Source: Pseudobacteroides cellulosolvens ATCC 35603 = DSM 2933
Lineage (GTDB): Bacteria > Bacillota > Clostridia > Acetivibrionales > DSM-2933
NCBI RefSeq assembly: GCF_001262605.1
Contig: NZ_LGTC01000001.1
Span: 6,683,501 to 6,747,500 of the forward strand
Length of the DNA stretch: 64,000 nucleotides
Reading direction: 5' to 3'
The position numbers were made by a program, and so were the translations under genes. Shown piece by piece: positions 19,385-28,584 of the stretch. Each line of letters opens with the position of its first letter. Position 1 is the stretch's first letter. A model generated the notes under the pieces. It did no database searches. It saw only the letters and a program-made list of their open reading frames with translations, and had not been told where the DNA came from.

Positions 19385-19454
19385 TGGAATTTTATGAGTA
19401 GCAATCAATATGAAGATAAAAGGGTTATTAGTGTGTTATTAATAATACATACAT

Positions 19455-19498
19455 AAAAAACCGGCAGTTGTTGAAAAATATTCAAACGCTGCCGGCTT
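19455..19498 (-). terminator. Intrinsic terminator of the SLH esterase gene
   Basis: On the minus strand a strong stem with core GCCGGCAG/CTGCCGG is followed by six U residues (A-run 19455-19460 on plus). It is a clear rho-independent terminator. Confidence 0.85.
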
Positions 19499-19576
19499 AA
19501 TACTTCTTAGAGCATAAGGTTTCTTTTAAACCTAAGTAAATCATTTTTTAATTTCTCGCGACAACGATCAAGGTTG

Positions 19577-19599
19577 ATAAAATCATTTCATGATTTTAT
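19577..19599. repeat. Dispersed palindromic repeat family B, copy 3
   Basis: ATAAAATCA-TTTCA-TGATTTTAT with compensating changes in both arms relative to copy 1, keeping the 9-bp stem. The stop codon and last residues (NKIMK) of the SLH esterase are inside it. CGACAAC and ATCAA before it are shared with copy 1. Confidence 0.6.
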
Positions 19600-22159
19600 T
19601 CTTCAAACACTTGGATAGTACAGTAAATATTTCAGCTCTGGTAATACTTTTACCGGGTTTAAATGTATTGTCCTCATATCCATTGATAATTTGGGACTCA
19701 GTGGATTTAGCTACAAACTTGTATGCCCAATCTGATATATCTTTTGCATCTATAAACTTGAGATGATTATTTGATTCCCCAAGATTAAATGCTTTCATGA
19801 TAATGGTTACTGCTTCTTGTCGGCTGCAATCCTTATCAGGCTTGAATGTTTTATCATCAAATCCCAATATAATGCCTTTTTCTTTAGCTAGTGCTATATA
19901 GCCTGCCGCCCATGAAGGGATACTGTTTTTGTCGGCAAAATCCAATGCGGGCTTTTCAGATGGCTTTAATCCCATGGCTTTAAGTACAGTTACTGTAAGT
20001 TCAGCCCTTGATATGTTCTTATCAGGTCTGATTGTACCGTCCTCATAGCCGCTTAAGATATTCTTTGCTATCAAATCGTTTATGAAGTCTTTTGCCCAGT
20101 GATTCAATATATCATTAAAACCAGCTGCCGGTTTTGTCTTATTTTCCTCTGTTTTTGTACCGGGTGTAGGTGTAGCAGTTGCAGATGGTGTAGCGGTTGC
20201 AGATGGTGTAGCAGTTGGAGTCGAAGTGGAAGTTTGATTATTGACTTGTGATCCGCCTGAGCTAGTACTGGTTTTAGAAGTACTGGTTGGAGCAATAGTA
20301 CTAGTTGTAACAGGAGCTAAATTTTCATCTTTAAATACATCTGGTAATATGTCATAGATGTACTGATTTATAAAACTCCAATTATGTGTACCATTTTCGC
20401 TCACAATAAAATAGAAATTTCCTTTTGTTGTATCTGACGAATATATGAAACTATCCTTTAATTGTTTTAAAGCATCTATCTGAGGTTTCATGTTATTATA
20501 TGCAGGATCCATTTTACCTGTAGCACAGAACACCTTAAAATCTTTTGGTGCAGAATAACCAGCATTTTTAGGAATGCTATTCAGATACTCTGCTGTTTTC
20601 TGAGCATCACTATCTCCAGCTTTCTGACCCAGTGCCCAACAGTCACCGCTTAATGGCATAAAATATTTGATATAGTCAATACAGTTAATAAACGTATACC
20701 ATGTACATACCGAGCCCATTGAGAATCCCCCAAAAGCTCGGTGATCTCTTGAAGCCTTAATACCCTGCAAACTTGCTGATGGTAAATAGGTATTATATTT
20801 TGTTTCAACCAAGGAAATAACTGTATCGGTCAATTCCTGATAAAAATATGCCACATCATTTTTACCACCATAAAATGAAGGTGTTACAACTATAAGTGGT
20901 TCAATATCTCCCTTTGCAATCATATTATCAAGGATTTTCATCAGTTCTTTTCTCTCACCAGGTCCACCGAATACTAAATTCTCATTTTCTCCGCCGCCAT
21001 GCATAAGGTATAAAACGTTATACTTTTTGTTCTTATCAGATGTGTTATATCCGTAAGGGAGATATACATTTAGATATTTAGTGTCCTTTTTTTCTGAATA
21101 AACTGCATTAGTTACGCTATACTCTAGTTTTTCAATAGTTCCTTGTTGTTCATTATCTGCTCTATATTCATCAGGAACCAATTTAAATTCTTTTTCGTTA
21201 GCAGCTTCATCGGTTAGTATCAGCTTGCCAATAGCTGTTTTTAAGGCTTCTAATTCATCATCAATTTCCTTCTGAGTGACATTTTCTTTTGCAACAACTT
21301 CTTCTGCTTTTTTTATTGCATCTGTTACTACGCTTTCATTTGTATAACGTGTAAAATCAATTTTTTTCGCACTAATAATAAGATTCATAAGGTTATAAGG
21401 ATTCAATCCACTGACTGCACCATCTGCCTTTCCGGTAAGCAATACTTCTCCAAATACACTGGTGTCTCTCCAACCATTGCCTGTAGAATCAAAAACATTA
21501 ATGGTGCCGACTCTGTCTGGACCTAGTCCATCATTAATCTGTAAATCCAATCCAAGAAGCTTTCCATTTGAAGGCTTGTCCTTCAATGCAATTCTTGCTT
21601 CAATCAAATAGCCATCAGCTGTTTTTTTCGCACCGGTGTAAAACCGTTCTATGTCACCGATGTCGGAAGACGGAGAATTTTCACAATTTACTCTAAAGTG
21701 TAAATCATCAACATTATAATCTACAGTCTTATCATTTTTCTCATCTAAAAAGATTTCTGCCGAATCTTGCATATATAGATTAGAGGACTGTACAGACAAA
21801 TATTCGTCCTTTACTTCTGCAAGGACATACAAAGCATTGTCATCCCATAAGGATTTAAAAGTGGCTGAAGCATAAACATTGCCTACTATGCATTGTGGTT
21901 TAACCTCTTGTGCATTATTCCAAACATCATCTATATCACCGTCAATAATAGGTGATCCGAAATAGGAAACTATTCTTTTCTGTGAATCAAGACCATTTTC
22001 ATCCACAGGTACTTTTGTTGATGACGAAGTATCATGAGCAATGATAGCCTTAGTATCTTCTGTAACTGCCCATAGATTAACAGTGGTCATCATGCTCACA
22101 ATCATGATGCTTGATAGAATAAAACACAAATACTTAATAAAACCTTTTTTCAAAAACAT
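19583..22159 (-). CDS. S-layer-anchored CBM9-CE1 esterase
   Basis: 858 aa; signal peptide (hydrophobic to about residue 32). Residues ~60-240 are a CBM9-like carbohydrate-binding domain (PIIDGDIDDVWNNA, then LYVLAEVKDEYL and DSAEIFLDEKND). A short helical FIVAR-like segment follows, then a CE1 esterase domain at ~345-590: LYLMHGGGENEN, nucleophile Ser in GGFSMGS and His in NGTHNWSF. A Ser/Thr/Pro linker leads to three SLH repeats (~670-855; for example GYEDGTIRPDKNISRAE and GFDDKTFKPDKDCSRQE) that bind pyruvylated wall polymers. It probably deacetylates or deferuloylates xylan at the cell surface, complementing the cellulosomal esterase at 18204. AAGGAGGAG precedes ATG 22159. Confidence 0.92.
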   Translation of the reverse strand: MFLKKGFIKYLCFILSSIMIVSMMTTVNLWAVTEDTKAIIAHDTSSSTKVPVDENGLDSQKRIVSYFGSPIIDGDIDDVWNNAQEVKPQCIVGNVYASATFKSLWDDNALYVLAEVKDEYLSVQSSNLYMQDSAEIFLDEKNDKTVDYNVDDLHFRVNCENSPSSDIGDIERFYTGAKKTADGYLIEARIALKDKPSNGKLLGLDLQINDGLGPDRVGTINVFDSTGNGWRDTSVFGEVLLTGKADGAVSGLNPYNLMNLIISAKKIDFTRYTNESVVTDAIKKAEEVVAKENVTQKEIDDELEALKTAIGKLILTDEAANEKEFKLVPDEYRADNEQQGTIEKLEYSVTNAVYSEKKDTKYLNVYLPYGYNTSDKNKKYNVLYLMHGGGENENLVFGGPGERKELMKILDNMIAKGDIEPLIVVTPSFYGGKNDVAYFYQELTDTVISLVETKYNTYLPSASLQGIKASRDHRAFGGFSMGSVCTWYTFINCIDYIKYFMPLSGDCWALGQKAGDSDAQKTAEYLNSIPKNAGYSAPKDFKVFCATGKMDPAYNNMKPQIDALKQLKDSFIYSSDTTKGNFYFIVSENGTHNWSFINQYIYDILPDVFKDENLAPVTTSTIAPTSTSKTSTSSGGSQVNNQTSTSTPTATPSATATPSATATPTPGTKTEENKTKPAAGFNDILNHWAKDFINDLIAKNILSGYEDGTIRPDKNISRAELTVTVLKAMGLKPSEKPALDFADKNSIPSWAAGYIALAKEKGIILGFDDKTFKPDKDCSRQEAVTIIMKAFNLGESNNHLKFIDAKDISDWAYKFVAKSTESQIINGYEDNTFKPGKSITRAEIFTVLSKCLKNKIMK

Positions 22160-22516
22160 TGTTACTCCTCCTTAAAATTTATAATTAGTATATTGTATCC
22201 CACTATTGCCAATATATGTTTCGTTACAAAATGTATTATGTATTTTCAAAAGCCCTTAGTTTTTATATACAAGCTTGAATTAGGCAGCATATTCCTGAAA
22301 TGCATGTTTTATCCATGCAATGGTAATTTTAAAAATACCATATAAAAAATTTTAATTCAACGAAAAAATTGCTTATTTTCATTAAAATTCTGTCATTTTT
22401 AATCCAATTGAGTTTATTTATGGGAATATTATAGGTTGCAGGGCAAGCAATGAATCGAAGCTGAATGACCAGTACAGGCAAACTTATAAATAAGTTTACA
22501 TGTATTAACTATGCAT
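22160..22516. other. Intergenic region upstream of the SLH esterase
   Basis: No gene was seen. It is A/T-rich and carries the leader and promoter region of the minus-strand esterase. One small stem (22480-22497, AAACTTA/TAAGTTT) lies just past the start of the spacer after the RCC1-SLH stop. Confidence 0.4.
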
Positions 22517-25500
22517 TTAAAGCTTTAAATAGAGTCTATACATAATTACAGCAGCATCGCCTCTGTTGCAGGGAAGCGTACCGCTAAATAAGCCGTTACT
22601 TCTTTTTACAATTAGGCCTTCTTTATTTCCTAGGGCTATATATTTTTGGGCCCATTCAGGTATTTTATTCCTGTCTTTAAAGGTTAGATACTTCTCTTCG
22701 TCTTTTAAGAAATGAAACCCTTTTACTGAAACCAGGGAAGCGGTGCATATCTTGACAATTTCCTGCTTGTTTATTACATTGCCTCCTCTGAAGGTATTGT
22801 CTTCATATCCATTAATGAGGCCTTTCTTACAAGCAACTGCAACTGAGGTGTAATACCATGCCGTTTTATAAACATCTTTGAAATTTATGGTCGCATTTTC
22901 ATCACTAAAGCCCAGGTCTTTTACAATCAGGCTGGTAAATTCACTCCTGTTGATCTTGGCATCAGGATCAAAAGTATACTCGTTCCTTCCACTGATAACA
23001 CCTTTTGAGGCAAGAACTTCAATTGCTTTTTTTATTTCTGAGTTTATGTTTTCTATATCCTTAAAAGTCTTCTTGTTTTCAACAACATAATAATCTCCAG
23101 AGCTTTTGGTGTTTGTCAACAGTGTTTTTCCTTTTAAATCCTGGTGGCCTCCGAGATTGGTTATTTTCTCCTTTGATTTATTTAGAATCGTACTGAATTC
23201 AGGATTTCCATTACCAAATGGAAGTTGTATTCCAATATTATGATTTAATTGGTTCTTTGTAGTACCATTTTTGTATTTAAAAAGAAGGGCTAGAAGATTG
23301 CTTTTTATTTTTGGATCACTTTGGATACCCCTGTCATTAATGTTTATAATCAGATCTTTACTTAGCTGATCTTCAATGCTTTCATTAAATAAAACTATGT
23401 TTCCCACATTGGTTGAAACTTTTATGTCAATTTCCTTTTTCATTATAGGAATGATGTCATTAATAACATATATATCCAATGTTTTTTGGGGTAAGGTAAC
23501 ATCAATATTAATAGTTGCACGGATTTTTCTGTTTGCACGTACATCTTGTTCATCAAGGAATTTGCCTATGTCCTGTTTTGCCTTTAACGCCTGTATACTT
23601 TTAGGAAGGATAAGACTTTCATTTATTTCCAACAAATTGTTTGCAGCAGCAACTTTTTGACTGGTTATTTCCTCAATGGTTTCTTCGGCTTTTTTGGTAA
23701 TAAGATCCCCTTTTTCATTAAAAGGATCATCAACACCTTCAAATTTTTCTGCAATTTCTAATATTTCTTTCTTAAATATGTTGATTTTTTCATCATAGGT
23801 ATTATCTTTGTCAGACGAAGAATTGTCAGGCTCAGAGCCGGGAACGGCTTTTGTTGGTATTGATGTGCTTTGTCCTTCCAAGTTGGGGGTAGCTGTTTGG
23901 GATGCCGTGGGAGTAGACAATGCAGGAGAAACCGGGGGTATAATTACGACAGAAGATGTGGAAGTTGCAGTTGGTGTCGGCAAAGATGTGTTTGTTGATG
24001 GGATAATTGGTTTTATTATGATATCGTTTGTTTTTACAGGCATATTATTATTGTATGAAACCTGATAACTCACTGTTTTTTCCCATTCAGCAGGCTTAAC
24101 TTCCGGAAGTAGAAGTGTAGCGGTATTTGTATTCGGGTTAAAACTGTAAACACTAAATGTGACTGATGAAATTTCTGTTCCGTTTGTAATGCTTGAGATA
24201 AAAAAATCAGAGTCTTTTACAGACGATAATTGAGTACCTGAAAAATGAACTTCCAAATAGTTGTTTAAAATATTTGTGCTTTTTATAAATGCCTGTACAT
24301 CAATGCCCTTGGGAATGGAAATGTTTGTTCCGTTTATTTGACCCAATTGAAACAATTTACCGTCGGTTGTTATATAGCTGCTTGTCTTATTGTCGGTAGA
24401 TAAATCAATAACATTTTGAGCCAGGATACTTGGTGCTGTAACATATTCCCCGGTAGTTGCCACCTGTGAGCAATTATTACTTCCCCATCCCCATAATGAA
24501 GAAGTTTCATCCAATGCAATGATGTGTGAGTCGCTAACGGATATTTTTGCTACAGAATCCATAACCTTAATTGGTAAAGACCTGTCATAAGTGGTGCCGT
24601 CCCCCAATCTGCCAAGAATGTTTGAACCCCAGGAATATAATGTTTTATCGGTGCCGATTGCATAAGTTGAGTATGAGGCTGGTATAACGTCCAAAACATT
24701 GTCCAGAATCTTCTGAGGACTGTTCCTGCTAGCACTTTTTTGACCGTCACCTAATTGGCCGTCTTTATTGTTACCCCATGACCACAATGTGTTGTCGGAT
24801 TTTAGGGCAAAGCATGATGAGTATTTAGTAGCAGCTACTTTAATTACATCTTCCATTATATTGACTGGTTTTGTGCTTATGTCAAATGATTTATTGCCCA
24901 ACTGACCATCAGCATTATAGCCCCAAGACCAAAGACTGTTATCATTCTTTATGGCAAGGGAAAAATTATCTTCACTTATTGCATATTTAACTCCATCCAT
25001 TATTTTTATAGGAGTTATTTTTGAATCGGTAGTTCCGTCTCCTAGTTGGCCAAATTCATTGTCTCCCCAGCCCCAAAGGCTGCCGCCACTTTTTACTGCA
25101 AGGCATGTATGATTGCCGGCCGATATATTTGTTACATCATCCATAATACATTCCGGGATCGAACTTTCGGAACAAATGCAGCTTTTTGATTCTGCATGGG
25201 AATTTAAACACCAGGACCAAAGCTTTTTGTCATTGGTAAGTGCCAGTATATTTCCGGTGTACCCGACTGATACATCAATAACATTTTCCAGAATCTTAAC
25301 CGGTGATGTATTTTTTATTACCATAGAATTATCGATACTTGTACACCACTGCCAGAGGCTGTTGTCATCAAGTAATCCAAGGCAGATACCATTTTTGGTG
25401 TGAACTCTTTTCCATTTATATTCTATTAATTGGTAGGTCGTATTGTTCTGTGTATTCCCTGAAGCACCATCAGCCAGAACAATGTAATATTTGTTTGGCA

Positions 25501-25558
25501 GAAGGTTTATTACAATAGATATTAATAAAATTGTGCAAATACATTTTTGTTTTACCAT
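22517..25558 (-). CDS. RCC1-repeat surface protein with C-terminal SLH repeats
   Basis: 1013 aa; signal peptide (hydrophobic segment to about residue 30). Residues ~45-400 form RCC1-type beta-propeller repeats (units such as SLWGWGDNEFGQLGDGT and NTLWSWGNNKDGQLGDG). A Big/Ig-like segment, a Pro/Thr/Ser linker (~520-600) and a ~230-residue region of unknown fold follow. The C-terminus has three SLH-type repeats (~845-1010): VISGRNEYTFDPDAKINRSE, GYEDNTFRGGNVINKQE and a degenerate third. It is probably a wall-anchored binding protein; the ligand is unknown. CAGGAG lies 7-12 bases before ATG 25558. Its promoter shares a 16-base block with the kinase-NHL operon. Confidence 0.88.
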   Translation of the reverse strand: MVKQKCICTILLISIVINLLPNKYYIVLADGASGNTQNNTTYQLIEYKWKRVHTKNGICLGLLDDNSLWQWCTSIDNSMVIKNTSPVKILENVIDVSVGYTGNILALTNDKKLWSWCLNSHAESKSCICSESSIPECIMDDVTNISAGNHTCLAVKSGGSLWGWGDNEFGQLGDGTTDSKITPIKIMDGVKYAISEDNFSLAIKNDNSLWSWGYNADGQLGNKSFDISTKPVNIMEDVIKVAATKYSSCFALKSDNTLWSWGNNKDGQLGDGQKSASRNSPQKILDNVLDVIPASYSTYAIGTDKTLYSWGSNILGRLGDGTTYDRSLPIKVMDSVAKISVSDSHIIALDETSSLWGWGSNNCSQVATTGEYVTAPSILAQNVIDLSTDNKTSSYITTDGKLFQLGQINGTNISIPKGIDVQAFIKSTNILNNYLEVHFSGTQLSSVKDSDFFISSITNGTEISSVTFSVYSFNPNTNTATLLLPEVKPAEWEKTVSYQVSYNNNMPVKTNDIIIKPIIPSTNTSLPTPTATSTSSVVIIPPVSPALSTPTASQTATPNLEGQSTSIPTKAVPGSEPDNSSSDKDNTYDEKINIFKKEILEIAEKFEGVDDPFNEKGDLITKKAEETIEEITSQKVAAANNLLEINESLILPKSIQALKAKQDIGKFLDEQDVRANRKIRATINIDVTLPQKTLDIYVINDIIPIMKKEIDIKVSTNVGNIVLFNESIEDQLSKDLIININDRGIQSDPKIKSNLLALLFKYKNGTTKNQLNHNIGIQLPFGNGNPEFSTILNKSKEKITNLGGHQDLKGKTLLTNTKSSGDYYVVENKKTFKDIENINSEIKKAIEVLASKGVISGRNEYTFDPDAKINRSEFTSLIVKDLGFSDENATINFKDVYKTAWYYTSVAVACKKGLINGYEDNTFRGGNVINKQEIVKICTASLVSVKGFHFLKDEEKYLTFKDRNKIPEWAQKYIALGNKEGLIVKRSNGLFSGTLPCNRGDAAVIMYRLYLKL

Positions 25559-25590
25559 ATTAAACTCCTGTTGCGTAAGACTTATATTAT

Positions 25591-25620
25591 ATAATAATTC
25601 ATTTAGGTAGAAAAAGGCAA
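25591..25620 (-). promoter_or_regulatory. Promoter of the RCC1-SLH gene
   Basis: On the minus strand TTGCCT (25620-25615), 18 bases, and TATTAT (25596-25591) predict a start about 25 bases before ATG 25558. The -35 block TTGCCTTTTTCTACCT equals that at 13059-13044. A stem AGGCAAT/ATTGCCT (spanning about 25614-25655) overlaps the -35 and is followed by U-rich sequence, so it could also be an attenuator. Confidence 0.5.
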
Positions 25621-25794
25621 TATGTATTACTATCTATATTTTAAGGTATAATTGCCTAAAGAATATTTTGTCACGACTAGGACAAGAATCTTGAATGGGA
25701 TTCTTTTTTAAAATATAATGGTTATTGGAATAGAGTTTTCGTTTAATTACAACTAATATATGCCGCAATTAATATTTATAATAGGGGTTATAGT

Positions 25795-26877
25795 ATGGAA
25801 ATAAAGATATTTGGAGATGCTTTGAATAGCTTATTAAATATTTTGTTTATCAATAAATCTGAGTTTATAAATAAACTTGGAATCAGTAATGACACTTGTG
25901 AGAACTGGTTGAAAGGTAAAAATGCTCCTCATTATGGTAATTCCGGTTCAACAAAAAATGTTACATTACAAGATGTTATAAAGGTATTGGATGAACAGTA
26001 CCAGAAACGCCTGGATAGAGGCATGATTGATGAAGAACTTATAAAAGAAATTTTGTCTGATCTTTTCTTGCCAAATGATACAAAGAAGTTTTTATATGAA
26101 TACATAAATAAGCCTCAATTTGTGCAAATGCTTGTTGAAAATGCTTATGAATATAATAAGTTTTTGGAAAACAAGGAAAAACACTTATGGAAAAAGGCTA
26201 TAGATGTATTCAGTGATGCGTTTATTGAAGATAATAAGATAAAGATAAAATTGCATATTGGTGAAAAGTGTCTTAATGTGTGCACAGATAACATAATAAC
26301 GCTTAAAAGATTATCTTCTGCCATATTTGAAGAACTTGCAAAAAGAGACCTTACTGGAAATGATGTGGAAAACGCAAAGGAATATTATTTTAAAGTATTT
26401 GATAAAAGTAAGAAAATTCATATTATTAGAGCTGATAATAATGTACGGTTTAAAACTATTGAAGAGATTGGATTTGATAAACTTGAACTGGTTGAACATC
26501 ATGGTGAAACAACAGTAATGATAGATAGAAATCCTAAAAGTGAAATAAATGTTTATCCGGTTATGGAAAGGATTTTTGATAATGAAACTGATGATACTGA
26601 TTCAAAAGCCAATCCTGATATTGTAACAATTTCAAAGAATAATTTTATTGTTGGGCGGATAAGTGAGTTGTCGGATTATGTTATTCCTAGTAAATTTATC
26701 GGAAGAGCACATTCACAGATATCAATTGAACAAGGAAGATATTTTATTAAAGATTTAGGTTCGGTAAACGGTACATACTTGAATGAAGAAAAGCTCAAAC
26801 CAATGGAAAAATATGAGATATTCAATAATGATATAATTGGATTTGTAAATTTTAAGTACTTATTTAGACATGATTGA
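25795..26877 (+). CDS. HTH-like N-terminus fused to C-terminal FHA domain
   Basis: 360 aa. Residues ~15-60 resemble an XRE-type helix-turn-helix (NKSEFINKLGISNDTCENWL). The middle (~60-240) is helical/mixed and unrecognised. Residues ~265-358 are an FHA domain, which binds phosphothreonine: IVGRISEL, GRAHSQI and LGSVNGTYL carry the conserved Gly-Arg, Ser/His and Asn residues. The pairing suggests a regulator whose DNA or protein binding responds to Ser/Thr phosphorylation. It lies between the surface-protein block and the injection-system cluster, whose own kinase, phosphatase and FHA proteins could supply its ligand; that link is inference. The stop codon lies inside a family A repeat arm. 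Confidence 0.75.
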   Translation: MEIKIFGDALNSLLNILFINKSEFINKLGISNDTCENWLKGKNAPHYGNSGSTKNVTLQDVIKVLDEQYQKRLDRGMIDEELIKEILSDLFLPNDTKKFLYEYINKPQFVQMLVENAYEYNKFLENKEKHLWKKAIDVFSDAFIEDNKIKIKLHIGEKCLNVCTDNIITLKRLSSAIFEELAKRDLTGNDVENAKEYYFKVFDKSKKIHIIRADNNVRFKTIEEIGFDKLELVEHHGETTVMIDRNPKSEINVYPVMERIFDNETDDTDSKANPDIVTISKNNFIVGRISELSDYVIPSKFIGRAHSQISIEQGRYFIKDLGSVNGTYLNEEKLKPMEKYEIFNNDIIGFVNFKYLFRHD

Positions 26878-26900
26878 AAAATTACTTCCGATTTTGTACG
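26863..26900. repeat. Dispersed repeat family A, single arm
   Basis: About 33 of 38 bases match the left arm at 13076-13113 by eye. The stop codon of the HTH-FHA gene lies within it. Confidence 0.55.
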
Positions 26901-27015
26901 CAGTTTCAAAGGTTGAAAGGTAATTAGTATTTCCAAGATCTTGATCATAAATTATAATAGGTATTGATGAAATACAGCAGCATAAATAAATATCGATAAA
27001 CTAGGAGAATTATAT

Positions 27016-27681
27016 ATGAGTAGATTGGGTAATGAAATCAGCAGGCTGAGAAAGGAAGTCGGTATGACGCACAAGCAGCTTGCGAAAATTGTTGGTGTAT
27101 CGAAAGCTTTTATAATTGATGTTGAATCAGGCAAAAAAATATTGAGTGAAGACCTGGTCAATAAAATATCCAAGGCTTTAAGGAAAGAAATAGGCAAGGT
27201 TGATTTATATGATGATGAAAAATATAACAAGCCTGAGCCTGATCCTAAAGTAGTCAGGATAGTTGAAAAACCTGTGCAGGATGTTTGGAATGATGCATTG
27301 GCAGGAGTTCTGGCAGCGGTTCCAGTATACAATTATAAAATGGACAAAGCTCTTAATACTAAGAAGATGCCCATAATTTCCAATAAGGTTGAAGGCTATC
27401 CCAAGGATAAAGTGTTTTATCTGTCCGTAGAAGATGATGATATGGCAGGTTTCAGGATAGGCAAGGGCGATGTTGCCCTGTGTCACAGCACTCATGAATT
27501 TGAAAAAGACGGAATTTATTTTGTTGAGATAAATGATAGAAGGGTTGTAAGGCAGATTAAATCTATCGATGCTTCAAAGTTTCTGGTTGTAAGCAATAGG
27601 GGAAGCCTTATAACAACTACTCTGTTTAAGAAGGACGTTAAGGTACTGGCGAAGCTCATAAAGCTTGAGATTGTGTTTTGA
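27016..27681 (+). CDS. XRE-family repressor with S24/LexA-like C-terminal domain lacking protease residues
   Basis: 221 aa. Residues 5-60 are a helix-turn-helix (LRKEVGMTHKQLAKIVGVSKAFIIDVESGK). Residues ~125-215 have the S24/LexA fold pattern (FYLSVEDDDMAGFRIGKGDVAL, in which Asp142-Met143 takes the place of the catalytic Ser-Met, and RRVVRQIK, in which Arg179 takes the place of the catalytic Lys). It should bind DNA but not self-cleave, so derepression would need a ligand or partner. AGGAG precedes ATG 27016. It sits at the edge of the injection-system cluster, tail to tail with the minus operon, and is a candidate regulator of it. Confidence 0.85.
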   Translation: MSRLGNEISRLRKEVGMTHKQLAKIVGVSKAFIIDVESGKKILSEDLVNKISKALRKEIGKVDLYDDEKYNKPEPDPKVVRIVEKPVQDVWNDALAGVLAAVPVYNYKMDKALNTKKMPIISNKVEGYPKDKVFYLSVEDDDMAGFRIGKGDVALCHSTHEFEKDGIYFVEINDRRVVRQIKSIDASKFLVVSNRGSLITTTLFKKDVKVLAKLIKLEIVF

Positions 27682-27757
27682 TGGGTATTGAAGTGACAAA
27701 TGTAAGATTATTAACACTTTAATATAATAAAAATATATATTGGCTTTTCCCATTAAG

Positions 27758-27784
27758 AAAGCTGGGAGAATTTCTCCCAGCTTT
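27758..27784. terminator. Bidirectional terminator between the repressor and the minus-strand operon
   Basis: Perfect 13-bp arms (27758-27770 AAAGCTGGGAGAA; 27772-27784) between convergent genes. The A-rich left and T-rich right edges are short. Confidence 0.75.
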
Positions 27785-27786
27785 CA

Positions 27787-28560
27787 TCAATCAACAATAA
27801 TCCTGTTAGGCCTTACTGGACGTGCCTCAACTCTCCTTACGCCGCTTTCAATTTCCTTGACAATTGTCTTCAAATGCTTGTATATCTCCAAATTGGTATA
27901 TTCCTTATAATCCATTTTAAGCCTGTTTGCTATATAATATAAGATCATATCCCTGGTGACTTCATTTTCACTTATGCAGTGCATTGCAAAGCTGACATCA
28001 TATATGTTTTCTGAGCTGTGCTTTAGCACTATTCTGGAAAAATACCTTAATATATCAGGACTCAGGGTACTTTTACCATAACCTGAATATTCTGCATTTA
28101 TTATGTTAACCGTATTAAACTCGGTAGCAAAATCATAAAAGTCCGTATACACCGATCTAAGTATTGCACCTTCACGAAGTTTGAACCTTCCGAGTTCCAG
28201 TTCGTCGTCACTTTTATCAATAACATCATCAATAAAAATTTTGGTTTTATGGGTGCTGAAGTCTCCTTCAGCACTGTCTCCAAGGAATTTCACCTTTATT
28301 ACAACTTCCTTGTTTGTATTGTAATAGGGAAATTCGTACTCACCTGTTAGCATGTATATCCGGCCATTGTGCTTAATAATACCGCTTTTGACGGTAATGT
28401 TATTACCGCCGATATGTATGTCGGTACCTGCAATTATACCGTTTGAGTATTCCTTAAAATAGATGTCGAAAAAATCCCGTGGATAGTCCCTTAGATTCTC
28501 CAGCATCTCCTTCTTTAGTATTCTGCCCTTACCAAAATTAGGGAAAATATTTGAAAACAA
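27787..28560 (-). CDS. Tail-fibre/baseplate-like protein of the injection system, unknown exact role
   Basis: 257 aa from TTG 28560, supported by GGGGGAGG 8 bases upstream. Residues ~40-75 (NGIIAGTDIHIGGNNITVKSG, then NGRIYML) follow the beta-rich pattern common in phage baseplate and fibre proteins (GIIxGxxV...VxxG...GRL). The C-terminal half is helical (EVTRDMILYYIANRLKMDYKEY). It is the last gene of the minus operon, 24 bases after the Hsp70-like gene. The resemblance is a short pattern only, so a host-side or envelope-contact role is a guess. Confidence 0.5.
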   Translation of the reverse strand: MFSNIFPNFGKGRILKKEMLENLRDYPRDFFDIYFKEYSNGIIAGTDIHIGGNNITVKSGIIKHNGRIYMLTGEYEFPYYNTNKEVVIKVKFLGDSAEGDFSTHKTKIFIDDVIDKSDDELELGRFKLREGAILRSVYTDFYDFATEFNTVNIINAEYSGYGKSTLSPDILRYFSRIVLKHSSENIYDVSFAMHCISENEVTRDMILYYIANRLKMDYKEYTNLEIYKHLKTIVKEIESGVRRVEARPVRPNRIIVD

Positions 28561-28584
28561 TTATAACTCCTCCCCCGGACCTTA

